Shown here piece by piece: positions 40,047-48,177 of a stretch of 64,000 bases of DNA. The number at the start of each line of letters is the position of its first letter. Within the stretch, counting starts at the first letter, position 1. This DNA comes from CAYNKA01 sp964397655 (GTDB lineage: Bacteria; Spirochaetota; Spirochaetia; DTKZ01): NCBI GenBank assembly GCA_964397655.1, contig CAYNKA010000002.1, positions 379,626 to 443,625 of the forward strand, read 5' to 3'. The notes beneath the pieces were generated by a model, which was given only the letters and a program-made list of their open reading frames with translations, was not told the DNA's origin and ran no database searches. Both the position numbers and the translations under genes were made by a program.

Positions 40047-41348
40047 TCACCAGGATCGCTGGGCGAGGATCTTGTTCGCCGCCTCGGCCGCCTGGTCCAG
40101 GGACTCCTTGGGGCTCGCCTGGAGCGTGAGGGCCTTCTGGATCGCGTTCACGATTTCGGCCGAGATCTTCGTGTATTCGGGGATCGGCGGCCGGAAGAAG
40201 GTCGTGGGCGTCACTTCCTGGACCACCTTGAAGAAGGGAGACTGCTCCATGAACTCCTTCTCCCTCGCCATGAGGGACTTCCTCGTGGGGACCATAGCCC
40301 TCTCCGTGAGGAAGGGCAGCGAGTTGTCCGGGCTCGTGACGAGCTTGAGGAACTCGTAGGCGAGGTCGGCCTGCTTCGAATCGCGGGTGATGCCCAGGAT
40401 CCAGCCGCCGGACCCGGTCGCAGCCTTTCCGCCTTCGGGAATCGGGAGGGGCGCGAAGCCGACCATGGCCTGGTAGGCCTCGCGGCTCACGCCGCTCTTC
40501 TTGTATTCGGGCCACAAATCTCCGACCTGGATCATCATGGCGTATTTCTTCGCCTGGAAGGCCTTCTTGAAGTCCGACTCCTTCGTTCCCAGAAGATCGG
40601 GCGGGCTCGCCTTGTCGGTGTTGATGAGGTCCGTGAGGAGCTGAAGGGCGTCCACTCCCGCCTGGCTGTTGAACACGGCCTTGGTGTAATCCGCTGAAAG
40701 GATGTCGCCCCCCTTCATGTGGAGGAAGGGGTACCAGCGGTCCGCCGTATGGTCCGTGGAGAACGCGTTGAAGGCGTAGCCCCAGACCCCCGCCGCGGGA
40801 TCGGTGAGCTTCTTCGCGTAGGCCCTGAGCTCGGTCCAGGTCTTCGGAGGCTTGTCAGGATCGAGCCCCGCCTTCCTGAAGAGGTCCTTCTGATAGGCGA
40901 GCATCCGGACGTCGGAATTGAGCCACAGGCCGTAGACCCTTCCCCGCCATTTCGAGGCCTCGTAGAACACCGGGAGAAAATCGTCACGGATGGCGGCGTC
41001 GGCGTCGAGCCTCGACGTCAGGTCTATGAGGATCTTCGAGCTCGCGAATTCTCCGAGCCAGATGCAGTCGGTCTGGACGATATCCGGGCCCTTCCCCGCG
41101 GCCACCGTGGTCAGGGCCTTGATCCTCTGGTCGTCGTAGGGAAGCCCTTCGACCTTGATCGTGACGTTGGGATGCTTTTCCTGAAAGACCTTGATGGCGG
41201 TTTTCCAGGGAGCCTCCTGCTGGAGCGTGTAGTCCCTGACCATGCCGGTGAGGACGATCGGTTCGGCCTTCGCTTCCTTCGCTCCTCCTCCGTAGACCGG
41301 CAGTCCGAGGGCGAGAATACCCGTGATGACCCAAAGCATCCGTTTCAT
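40047..41348 (-). CDS. extracellular sugar-binding protein
   Basis: A 433-residue family 1 solute-binding protein. It has a signal peptide (MKRMLWVITGILALGLPVY) followed by GGGAKEAK, the spirochaete style of mature N-terminus, then a typical two-lobed fold with KHPNVTIKVEGL, VYGLWLNSDVRMLAYQKDLFRKAGLDPDKPPKTW and ATGSGGWILGI. The start at 41348 has GGAGG 6 nt upstream, whereas an upstream TTG lies on that site. It binds a sugar or oligosaccharide for the two permeases encoded next. The ligand is unknown. Confidence 0.9.
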   Translation of the reverse strand: MKRMLWVITGILALGLPVYGGGAKEAKAEPIVLTGMVRDYTLQQEAPWKTAIKVFQEKHPNVTIKVEGLPYDDQRIKALTTVAAGKGPDIVQTDCIWLGEFASSKILIDLTSRLDADAAIRDDFLPVFYEASKWRGRVYGLWLNSDVRMLAYQKDLFRKAGLDPDKPPKTWTELRAYAKKLTDPAAGVWGYAFNAFSTDHTADRWYPFLHMKGGDILSADYTKAVFNSQAGVDALQLLTDLINTDKASPPDLLGTKESDFKKAFQAKKYAMMIQVGDLWPEYKKSGVSREAYQAMVGFAPLPIPEGGKAATGSGGWILGITRDSKQADLAYEFLKLVTSPDNSLPFLTERAMVPTRKSLMAREKEFMEQSPFFKVVQEVTPTTFFRPPIPEYTKISAEIVNAIQKALTLQASPKESLDQAAEAANKILAQRSW

Positions 41349-41370
41349 CGTCAACCTCCTTGGTTTCGCA

Positions 41371-42117
41371 TCATCGCAATCGCGACGTTCGATTCTCGAA
41401 AGGGACGCGGCGGCGATCGTCGAGGAAGGCCTCGAGCGATTTCCGGTCGATTCTCGGCATGACGTGGTCCGGAGGATGAGGCGAGCCTTCCTCCCAGCCC
41501 CAGCCGGCCTTCTTGTACCTCGTCACCAGGACGAAGGGGCTGCCGAATTCCCTGCATGCGCCGTCCGCGATTTCGTTGTCTCCGAAAAAGGCGAGCTCCT
41601 CACCCCGGATCCCGAAGAGCCCGTAGGCATGGCGGAAGATCCGGGCGTCCGGCTTCTCCGCGCCAACGGCCTCGGACACGACGACCTCGTCGAAGAAGGG
41701 GCGCAGGCCCGTGGTCTCGAGAAAGGATTCGACCCGGAACGTCCGCTCGTTGGAGATGATCGCGAGCCTGTAGCCCGATTCCCTGAGGTATGCGAGCGCC
41801 GGGGCGAGCTCCGGATCGACCTCGACGAGCCCGTCGAGGAAGCCCCGATAGGCTCGAAGCGCCTGATCGGGCGAGATCTCCGTTATTCCGAGTTCGCGGA
41901 AGGCCGCCTCGAAGAAGGAGATCTCGCCGTAGGTGTGGCTGATGAAGGGGTGCCGCGTGGCCTCGTTCACCCTGCGATAGACCTCGGCGAATCGGCCCGA
42001 GGCTTCCGGCGGAAGGAGCTTCCCGAGCCAGGCGGCCGTAGCCTCGATCGAGAGGGATAGGAGGCGCGCGTCGTCGACGAGCGTGTTGCCGAGGTCGAAG
42101 GCGAACACCTTCAGCAC
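41371..42117 (-). CDS. HAD-superfamily hydrolase
   Basis: A 248-residue phosphatase-like protein. The nucleophile Asp is in the motif I strand FAFDLGNTLVDD; the usual second Asp (DxD) is replaced by Gly, as in a minority of HAD proteins. Motif II is in AIISNERT and motif III/IV in GAEKPDARIF and FFGDNEIADGA. It is probably a sugar-phosphate phosphatase acting on the imported substrate. The GTG start overlaps the DeoR-type regulator by seven bases, so it is the second gene of the operon. Confidence 0.8.
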   Translation of the reverse strand: MLKVFAFDLGNTLVDDARLLSLSIEATAAWLGKLLPPEASGRFAEVYRRVNEATRHPFISHTYGEISFFEAAFRELGITEISPDQALRAYRGFLDGLVEVDPELAPALAYLRESGYRLAIISNERTFRVESFLETTGLRPFFDEVVVSEAVGAEKPDARIFRHAYGLFGIRGEELAFFGDNEIADGACREFGSPFVLVTRYKKAGWGWEEGSPHPPDHVMPRIDRKSLEAFLDDRRRVPFENRTSRLR

Positions 42118-42866
42118 AGATACACCTCCACGCCCCGTTCCCTTATGGGGGCCAGGGCCTTCTCGTCCGCCTCGACGTCGGTGACGAGCGCGTCCACCTC
42201 CTCCAGGCCGGCGAAGGGCGCGAGCGATACGGTTCCGATCTTGTCGTGGGTCGCCACGAGAACCACCTTCGCGGCGGAACGGATCATGCTCCGCTTGATC
42301 TCGACTTCGAAGACGTTGGTGTTCGTCACCCCGTTCCGCTCCACGCCTCCTGCGGAGATGAAGGCGGTCGACACGTGGAACTGCCGTATGAATTCCTCAG
42401 CGTGGAAACCGGCCGTACACCGGGTGGTTTCGTTCACGATGCCCCCCACGAGGATGGACGTGACTCCGGGAATCCCCATGAGGGACTCCGCTATGTTGAG
42501 CCCGTTCGTCACGACCGTGAGGTTCCTCTTGTCCACGAGGAAGGGGATGATCCGTTCCGTGGTCGTTCCGGCGTCGAGAATGACGGCCTCGCCGTCTCCG
42601 ATGAACTCGGCGGCCTTCCTCCCGATCCGGAGCTTTTCCTCCGCGAAACGGTCCTCGCGCTCGCCCAAGGGTATGCCCATCGGAATGTTCCTGTTGTAGA
42701 CGGCCCCCCCGTGCGTGAGGGTGAGGAGTCCCTGCTCCGCGAGGCTCCGGAGGTCCCGGCGGATGGTGTTCTGCGAAACGGCGAACCTCCCGCTGAGAAC
42801 GGAAATCTCCGCGACGCCGTTCGTCCTGAGCAGATTGAGAATCTCGATTTGACGCTCAGTCCTCAT
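42111..42866 (-). CDS. DeoR/GlpR family transcriptional regulator
   Basis: A 251-residue repressor. The N-terminal winged helix-turn-helix (TERQIEILNLLRTNG, SQNTIRRDLRSLAEQG, LTLTHGGAV) is of DeoR type. The C-terminal DeoR sensor domain (about 75-235) carries the GDGEAVILDAGTTTERI ligand-binding loop; sugar phosphates are the usual effectors. The start at 42866 is chosen from GAGG 5-9 nt upstream. It is first in the operon and probably autoregulates it through the AT-rich palindromes just upstream. Confidence 0.9.
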   Translation of the reverse strand: MRTERQIEILNLLRTNGVAEISVLSGRFAVSQNTIRRDLRSLAEQGLLTLTHGGAVYNRNIPMGIPLGEREDRFAEEKLRIGRKAAEFIGDGEAVILDAGTTTERIIPFLVDKRNLTVVTNGLNIAESLMGIPGVTSILVGGIVNETTRCTAGFHAEEFIRQFHVSTAFISAGGVERNGVTNTNVFEVEIKRSMIRSAAKVVLVATHDKIGTVSLAPFAGLEEVDALVTDVEADEKALAPIRERGVEVYLC

Positions 42867-42893
42867 CCCGACCTCATACATTATATTACGAAT

Positions 42894-42950
42894 AAATGTA
42901 ACTTTTTGTAATAATAATTACATTTTATTACAAGCCGTCCGAATTATCAA
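42894..42950 (-). promoter_or_regulatory. promoter and interleaved palindromic operators of the DeoR operon
   Basis: On the minus strand TTGATA (42945-42950), a 17-bp spacer and TAAAAT (42922-42927) form the promoter. Two perfect inverted repeats interlock over the -10 and downstream: AAATGTAA/TTACATTT (42894-42901 and 42918-42925) and TTGTAATAA/TTATTACAA (42906-42914 and 42925-42933). All share a TGTAAT core, fitting a DeoR-type repressor. Confidence 0.65.
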
Positions 42951-42971
42951 GTCATTTTATATTCAATCGTA

Positions 42972-43000
42972 TTGGAAATTGCGGGATTATCGGCTATAGT
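42972..43000 (+). promoter_or_regulatory. hisF promoter
   Basis: TTGGAA and TATAGT with a 17-bp spacer lie 20 bases before the hisF ATG, which has a GAGGAAAA ribosome binding site. The DeoR operators are just upstream. Confidence 0.65.
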
Positions 43001-43020
43001 TGAGGCCGAAGAGGAAAACG

Positions 43021-43791
43021 ATGCTTCTCAAACGCATAATCGTATGCCTGGACGTCAGGGACGGCAAGACCACGAAGGGAATACGATTCAAGGGGAACGA
43101 GGACATAGGCGATCCCGTCGAAATGGCGAAGACCTATTACGGGCAGGGCGTCGACGAGCTCGTCTTCTACGATATAACGGCGTCCTCGGAACGGAGAAGG
43201 GTCTTCCTCGACGTGGTGGAGAGGGTCGCGGAGAACATCTTCATTCCCTTCTGCGTGGGCGGAGGCCTCGCGTCGGTAAAGGACATGAGGGACACGCTGC
43301 TCGCCGGCGCCGAAAAGGTGAGCCTGAATTCCCAGGCGGTGAAGAATCCTGGGATCATCGAGGAAGGGGCGTCCCTCTTCGGCAGGCAGTGCATCGTGCT
43401 CGGGATGGATGCGCTCAAGGATCCCGACATGCCCTCGGGCTATCGCGTGGTCATCAACGGCGGAAGGACGCCGACCGGCAAGGACGCGCTCGACTGGGCC
43501 TTGGAGGCCGAACGGCTCGGGGCCGGGGAAATCGTCCTCAATTCCATCGACGCCGACGGCACCAAGGAAGGCTACGAACTCACCGTCACCAGGATGATCT
43601 CGGAGGCCGTGAACATCCCGGTGGTGGCCTCCGGCGGGGCGGGCAGGCCCGAACACCTCGCGGCGGTCCTCTCCCGGGGGAAGGCGGACGCCGCCCTCGT
43701 CGCGTCCATGGTGCACTACGGCACCTATTCGATCCGGGACATCAAGAAAAGCCTCGAGGCCGCCGGCATTCCGGTGCGCTCAGTCGCATAG
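43021..43791 (+). CDS. hisF: imidazole glycerol phosphate synthase, cyclase subunit
   Basis: A 256-residue TIM barrel that closes the imidazole ring using ammonia from HisH. The catalytic aspartates are present: CLDVRDGK near residue 9-11 and NSIDADGTKEGYEL near 176. Other signatures are DITASSE, PFCVGGGLASV and VVASGGAGRPEHL, the last forming the phosphate site. The ATG at 43021 follows GAGGAAAACG. It is separated from hisH by 12 kb. The next gene, the EAL protein, starts 13 bases later and may be cotranscribed. Confidence 0.95.
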   Translation: MLLKRIIVCLDVRDGKTTKGIRFKGNEDIGDPVEMAKTYYGQGVDELVFYDITASSERRRVFLDVVERVAENIFIPFCVGGGLASVKDMRDTLLAGAEKVSLNSQAVKNPGIIEEGASLFGRQCIVLGMDALKDPDMPSGYRVVINGGRTPTGKDALDWALEAERLGAGEIVLNSIDADGTKEGYELTVTRMISEAVNIPVVASGGAGRPEHLAAVLSRGKADAALVASMVHYGTYSIRDIKKSLEAAGIPVRSVA

Positions 43792-43803
43792 GGGGCCCCT
43801 TCC

Positions 43804-45921
43804 GTGAACGTTCCGCCCCCTCCCCTCGAGTATTCGGTCTTCTTCCTGCCTCTCATCTGCGGAGGCGTGCTTCTCGCGGGGACGCTCTATTTCCTCTATG
43901 TGTACTTCCGCAGCCGCGACCCCCTCCACCTCTCCATGTGGCTCCTCGACTTCGCGGCCACGGCATTCGTCCTCGCGGAGGCCGCCATCCTCTACTTCGG
44001 CGGCATCCGCTTCGATCAACCCGTCGCCCGCAGGCTCTATCAGATCGAACAGGCTGTCGGAATACTCTTCACCGCCGCGATCCCCTACTTCGTCGGCCAT
44101 TTTCTCCGGCTTGAAGGCGCCGAGAGGAGGCTGAACTCGGTCGTGGTCCGGGCGGCCCTGGGCTTTTCCGCCCTGACGCTCGCGGCCGCCTTCGTCCGCC
44201 CCGACCTCTTCGTGTCCCTCGCGGTTCCCCACGACCGCTGGCTCGAACTGGCCTGGGACTACGGGAGGGGGGCGTCGGGTCCGCTCTTCCTCGCGAGGGA
44301 CGCCGCCCTCGGCGCCGTGGTGCTGTACAGCGTCGTCATGGTCGTGCGCGAACTCCGGAAGGGGCGAAAGATCCCCTCCCTGATTCCCGTAGCCGCGGGA
44401 TTCGCGATCGCGGTGTTCCAGGCCGCCGACGACATCGTCTTCGTCCACACCTTTTCCCATATCGGTCTCTTCCCCGGAATGGAATACTCGCGCTTCGCCC
44501 TCGGACTCACGCTCTTCATCCTCCTCTCCATGGCGGCCCTCACCAAGCGGTTCATCGACGAGTCCAACCGGACGGAGAAGGCCTTCGCCGCCCTGGCGAA
44601 GTCGAAGAAGGACCTCGCCTACCTCGTGTATCACGATCCCCTCACGGGGCTGCGGAACCGCAAGGCTTTCGCCGAACGCCTCGACGAGACCCTCGCGATC
44701 GCAGAGCGCTCCGAGGACGAGAAGCTCCGCGGCATCCTCGTCTTCGACTGCAAGGGATACAAGGACGTGAGCGACCGCCTCGGCCACGAGATCGGCGACT
44801 GGCTCATCGCCGAAGCCGCCGCGCGGCTCAAGAAGCTCAAGAGGAAATCCGACCTCCTGTTCCACACCGACGCGGACGAGTTCGCCATGATCCTCACCTG
44901 GATCAAGGCCGAAACCGACTGCGTCTTCGTGGCCGAGAAGATCTGCAAGACGATCCGGAAGCCCTTCGTGTTCGGGAACCACACGCTCTACCTCACGCCG
45001 AGGATCGGCATAGCCGTCTACCCCAAGGACGCGGAGGACGGACCGACCTTGTTCCGCAACGCGGGCACGGCGCTCGTGGAGGCGAAGACCGAGGGGACCG
45101 ACTACCATTTCTACACGACGTCCCTCCACCAGAAGGCGATCGAGAGGATCAACCTGCTCCACGAGCTCAGGCGCGCCCTCGAGAACGACGAATTCGAACT
45201 CCACTACCAGCCGCAGTTGGACGAAAGGAAGGAGGTCGTGGGAACCGAGGCCCTCATCCGCTGGAAACATCCCGAGCGGGGCTTCATTCCCCCGGGGAAG
45301 TTCATACCCCTGGCGGAGGAGACCGGCCTCATCATCCCCCTGGGCCGCTGGGTGATCTACCAGGCCTGCTCGCAGGCCAGGCTCTGGAAGGACGCGGGAA
45401 TCTCGGTCCCCGTGTCCGTGAACCTGTCCACCCAGCAGATGAAGGACAAGAACCTTCTCCAGACCGTGGAGCAGGCGGTGAGGAAGAACGAGCTCCAGCC
45501 GAAGGACCTCCACATCGAGATCACCGAATCCTCCCTCATGGAGAACCTGGACCGCAACCTCAAGATCCTCAACGCCATCAAGGCCCTCGGATGCCTGTTC
45601 TCCATCGACGATTTCGGGACCGGTTACTCCTCCCTGAGCTACCTGAAGAAACTCCCGGTGAACGCCATCAAGATCGATCGGTCCTTCATCATCGGGCTCC
45701 CCCAGGACAGGCAGGACTGCGCCCTGGTGAAGGCCATCACCGACATGGCGCGGGGCCTGTCCCTCGAAGTCGTCGCCGAGGGAGTGGACACCGAGGCCCA
45801 GCTCTCCTTCCTCCACGGTATCGACTGCAGGATCATCCAGGGCTTCCTCTACAGCAAGCCCATTCCCCACGAGGCCTTCGCCGAATTCTTCCGAGGCAGC
45901 GCGACCTCCAGCCCCGTATAG
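43804..45921 (+). CDS. membrane GGDEF-EAL protein with degenerate GGDEF
   Basis: A 705-residue c-di-GMP protein. Seven or so membrane helices occupy 1-245 (ending LFILLSMAALTKRF). The diguanylate cyclase domain (265-415, HDPLTGLRNRKAF) has TDADEF in place of GGDEF, so it is likely inactive or GTP-binding only. The EAL domain (430-690) keeps TEALIRW, the ESSLMEN region, IDDFGTGYSSLSYL, IKIDRSFI and VVAEGVDTE, so it should be an active phosphodiesterase. The GTG start at 43804 lies directly after hisF. Confidence 0.85.
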   Translation: MNVPPPPLEYSVFFLPLICGGVLLAGTLYFLYVYFRSRDPLHLSMWLLDFAATAFVLAEAAILYFGGIRFDQPVARRLYQIEQAVGILFTAAIPYFVGHFLRLEGAERRLNSVVVRAALGFSALTLAAAFVRPDLFVSLAVPHDRWLELAWDYGRGASGPLFLARDAALGAVVLYSVVMVVRELRKGRKIPSLIPVAAGFAIAVFQAADDIVFVHTFSHIGLFPGMEYSRFALGLTLFILLSMAALTKRFIDESNRTEKAFAALAKSKKDLAYLVYHDPLTGLRNRKAFAERLDETLAIAERSEDEKLRGILVFDCKGYKDVSDRLGHEIGDWLIAEAAARLKKLKRKSDLLFHTDADEFAMILTWIKAETDCVFVAEKICKTIRKPFVFGNHTLYLTPRIGIAVYPKDAEDGPTLFRNAGTALVEAKTEGTDYHFYTTSLHQKAIERINLLHELRRALENDEFELHYQPQLDERKEVVGTEALIRWKHPERGFIPPGKFIPLAEETGLIIPLGRWVIYQACSQARLWKDAGISVPVSVNLSTQQMKDKNLLQTVEQAVRKNELQPKDLHIEITESSLMENLDRNLKILNAIKALGCLFSIDDFGTGYSSLSYLKKLPVNAIKIDRSFIIGLPQDRQDCALVKAITDMARGLSLEVVAEGVDTEAQLSFLHGIDCRIIQGFLYSKPIPHEAFAEFFRGSATSSPV

Positions 45922-46008
45922 GACTCCGGCCGATGCCTCCTGTTCCTCCTCCAAGGGTGGTGGTAGCCGCCGAACCGCCCGCGAGGTGATTTTCCCTGGT
46001 TTTTTTCT

Positions 46009-46014
46009 TATTAT
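46009..46014 (+). promoter_or_regulatory. -10 element of the SprA-related gene (leaderless)
   Basis: TATTAT ends 6 nt before the ATG at 46021. A weak -35 (GTGATT) is 17 bp further up. There is no Shine-Dalgarno. Confidence 0.4.
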
Positions 46015-46020
46015 TTAAGC

Positions 46021-46515
46021 ATGAGGATAGATGGGCTTCGAGCGCCGCCGCACGCCCTTCGTTCGGGTGCGGACAGGGCCCGCAAGGAACTCGCCGGAAT
46101 CGACCAGTCGGTGAAGGCTCACGAGCAGGCCCACCTGGCCGTGCTCGGCGGCTACGCCGCGGGCCCGATCCGTTACGATTACCTCATGGCGGCGGACGGC
46201 ACGCGGTACGCCGTGGGAGGTTCGATCAAGGTCGACCTGACGCCCGTGCCCGGCAATCCCGAGGAGACCATCCGTAAAGCCAAGGCGATCCAGCTTTCCG
46301 CCTTCGCCCCGGGAGCCTCCTCGGGGGCCGACCTCCGGGTTGCGGCCGCGGCCTATCGGATGGAGGCCGAGGCGCGGGCGGAAATCGCCCGCAGGAACGC
46401 GGGGACAGACGTGCGCACCGGGCCGGTAGCGACCGAAAATCCGCCGCGTTCCCGCGGTTGGGGCCCTTTCGAAGGTGAAGACGACCGGGGCCGAATCGTC
46501 GACGTGTCCGCCTGA
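46021..46515 (+). CDS. SprA-related putative zinc metalloprotease domain
   Basis: A 164-residue protein matching the SprA-related family: a VKAHEQAHLAVLGGYAAGPIRYDY segment containing HEQAH (zinc-binding HExxH) near residue 38, then YAVGGSIKVDL, a PGNPEETIRKAKAIQLSAFAPG helix and repeated AAAAYRMEAEARAEIAR. This family is proposed to be a metalloprotease, mostly with the motif intact as here. There is no signal peptide. The C-terminus is Pro/Arg-rich. The start is set by a -10 element placing the transcript start at the ATG. Confidence 0.75.
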   Translation: MRIDGLRAPPHALRSGADRARKELAGIDQSVKAHEQAHLAVLGGYAAGPIRYDYLMAADGTRYAVGGSIKVDLTPVPGNPEETIRKAKAIQLSAFAPGASSGADLRVAAAAYRMEAEARAEIARRNAGTDVRTGPVATENPPRSRGWGPFEGEDDRGRIVDVSA

Positions 46516-46546
46516 GGGGATCGTCCTCGGCCGGCGCGGATCCGCC

Positions 46547-46576
46547 GATACTGACTTCTCGGATACTGACTCATCG
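46547..46576. repeat. two tandem 15-bp direct repeats upstream of the fmdB-like gene
   Basis: GATACTGACTTCTCG and GATACTGACTCATCG are adjacent 15-mers with two mismatches. The repeat unit lies just upstream of the -35 of the following promoter and could be a regulator site. Confidence 0.5.
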
Positions 46577-46581
46577 GCACC

Positions 46582-46611
46582 TTGCCGAACCGGTGCAAGT
46601 GGTAGTATATT
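46582..46611 (+). promoter_or_regulatory. promoter of the FmdB-family gene
   Basis: TTGCCG and TATATT are separated by 18 bp. The inverted sequences CTTGC and GCAAG flank the -35. Confidence 0.5.
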
Positions 46612-46665
46612 TACGCAAAAGAATACATAATAAAGGCTCTTTTTCGCCTTCAGGAGATAGGGAAC

Positions 46666-46986
46666 ATGCCGAACTACGATTATGAATGCAAATCCTGCGG
46701 TTATACCTTCGAAGTGTTCCAGAACATGTCGGATCCCCTGCTCAAATCCTGTCCGAAATGCGGAAAATCCGTCCGCAGGCTCATCGGCGGAGGAATGGGG
46801 ATCATCTTCAAGGGAAGCGGTTTCTACGTGACCGACAACAAGAAGTCATCGTCCATGCTCACGTCCGGCGGCAAATCCTCGGAGGACAAGGCTCCGGAGA
46901 AGAAATCGTCCGAGACGAGTTCCGCGGAAACCAAGAAGGAATCCAAACCGGAAGCGAAATCCGGCAAGGAAAAACTCGCCGTCTGA
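46666..46986 (+). CDS. FmdB family zinc-ribbon protein
   Basis: A 106-residue protein. The N-terminus MPNYDYECKSCGYTFEVFQNM with CxxC at 9-12, and CPKCGKSVRRLIGG, form the FmdB (CxxC_CxxC_SSSS) zinc ribbon; the GSGFYVTD segment follows. The remainder is a low-complexity Lys/Ser/Glu-rich tail. Proposed to act as a regulator of amidase genes in methylotrophs, it is of unknown role in most bacteria. A ribosome binding site GGAGATAGGGAA precedes the ATG. It is convergent with thiI. Confidence 0.85.
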   Translation: MPNYDYECKSCGYTFEVFQNMSDPLLKSCPKCGKSVRRLIGGGMGIIFKGSGFYVTDNKKSSSMLTSGGKSSEDKAPEKKSSETSSAETKKESKPEAKSGKEKLAV

Positions 46987-47013
46987 GATTTTCGAACGAC
47001 GCCCCGGATATCT

Positions 47014-48177
47014 TCAGCCGAATTTCAGCACTTCAGCCGTCCGGACCGCAGTCCGGAGGTCTTCCTCTATCCCCAAGGAGTCGTAGGAGTCCCTGAGTTC
47101 AGCGAAATCCGGGCGTATTACGGGGTGCTTGGGCGAGAAGACGACGCAGCAGTCCTCGTACGGCAGGATGGAGGTCTCGAAGGTCCCGATCTCCCGCGCC
47201 TTCGCTACGATCCACTCCTTGTCCATTCCCACGAGCGGCCTGAAGACGGGAAGCTCGCTGAAATGTCCGGTGAACCTGATGCTCTCCGCCGTCTGGCTCG
47301 CGACCTGGCTCAGGCTTTCGCCCGTAACGAGGCTGTTCGCCTTTCTCCGGTACGCCTGATACGTGGCTATCCTCATCATGCAGGCCCGCGAGAGCAGGGT
47401 GGTCTGTGCGGCCGGGGCCTTTTCCCGGATCTTCACCTGGATGTCGGTAAAGGGTACGACGTAGAGGTTGAGCCTTCCCGTCCATTCCGAGAGCAGGCGC
47501 GCGAGGGTTTCCACCTTCTCCTGGGCCTGTCTGCCGGTATAGGGGTAGGAATGGAAATAGATGGCGTCCAAACGCAGTCCGCGGGCCGCCATGAGAAAGC
47601 CGGCGACCGGGGAATCGATGCCTCCGGACAGGAGCAGGAGCCCCCTGCCCGCGACCCCCACGGGGAGGCCCCTTACACCCTCTTCGGAATAGCTGTAGCA
47701 GTATACGGACTCCCGCACTTCGACGTGCAGGATCCAATCCGGCGCCTTGAGGCTGACCTTGAGCTCGGGAAAGCGCCTTCCCAGCCTCTTCCCCAGCTCG
47801 CAGGCGATTCCGTAGGAATCCAGGGGGAAGTTCTTGTCCTCCCGGTGAACGTCGATCTTGTAGGCGGCGCCTTTCCCGGCGTCGAGCTGTCCCCGCACGA
47901 CGAAGGCGGTCAGCTCCTCCATCTCGTCGACGGCCTTTCCGCAGGTGTAGGCCCTGCAGAAGCCCGAAATCCCCATCGTCTTCCTCAACGCTTCCGAGAC
48001 GACTCCGGCGTCGGTCTCGTCGACCGTGACGTAGAGCCTGCTGTGCCTGTCGGACAGAACATGCCGCACGGACCGGAGTTTCGCCCTGATGTTTCTCCTG
48101 AGGACCCGTTCGAAGTACGCCCGGTTGTTTCCCTTCAGGGTCAGCTCGCCGGGCTTGATGAGAAAAAGCGCATTCAC
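47014..48177 (-). CDS. thiI: tRNA 4-thiouridine synthase
   Basis: A 387-residue ThiI: N-terminal ferredoxin-like and THUMP domain (1-160; KPGELTLKGNN at the start) then an ATP pyrophosphatase (PP-loop) with LLLSGGIDSPVAGFLMAARG. It adenylates U8 of tRNA and inserts sulfur. It lacks the C-terminal rhodanese domain, as in many Gram-positive and spirochaete forms, so the adjacent desulfurase is the likely sulfur donor. The GTG start directly abuts the desulfurase stop (TAGGTG). Confidence 0.92.
   Translation of the reverse strand: MNALFLIKPGELTLKGNNRAYFERVLRRNIRAKLRSVRHVLSDRHSRLYVTVDETDAGVVSEALRKTMGISGFCRAYTCGKAVDEMEELTAFVVRGQLDAGKGAAYKIDVHREDKNFPLDSYGIACELGKRLGRRFPELKVSLKAPDWILHVEVRESVYCYSYSEEGVRGLPVGVAGRGLLLLSGGIDSPVAGFLMAARGLRLDAIYFHSYPYTGRQAQEKVETLARLLSEWTGRLNLYVVPFTDIQVKIREKAPAAQTTLLSRACMMRIATYQAYRRKANSLVTGESLSQVASQTAESIRFTGHFSELPVFRPLVGMDKEWIVAKAREIGTFETSILPYEDCCVVFSPKHPVIRPDFAELRDSYDSLGIEEDLRTAVRTAEVLKFG

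Noticed and set aside
42841..43020. AT-rich segment considered as a replication origin
   Set aside because: Only about 100 bp, no DnaA boxes seen, and its repeats are explained as DeoR-type operators.
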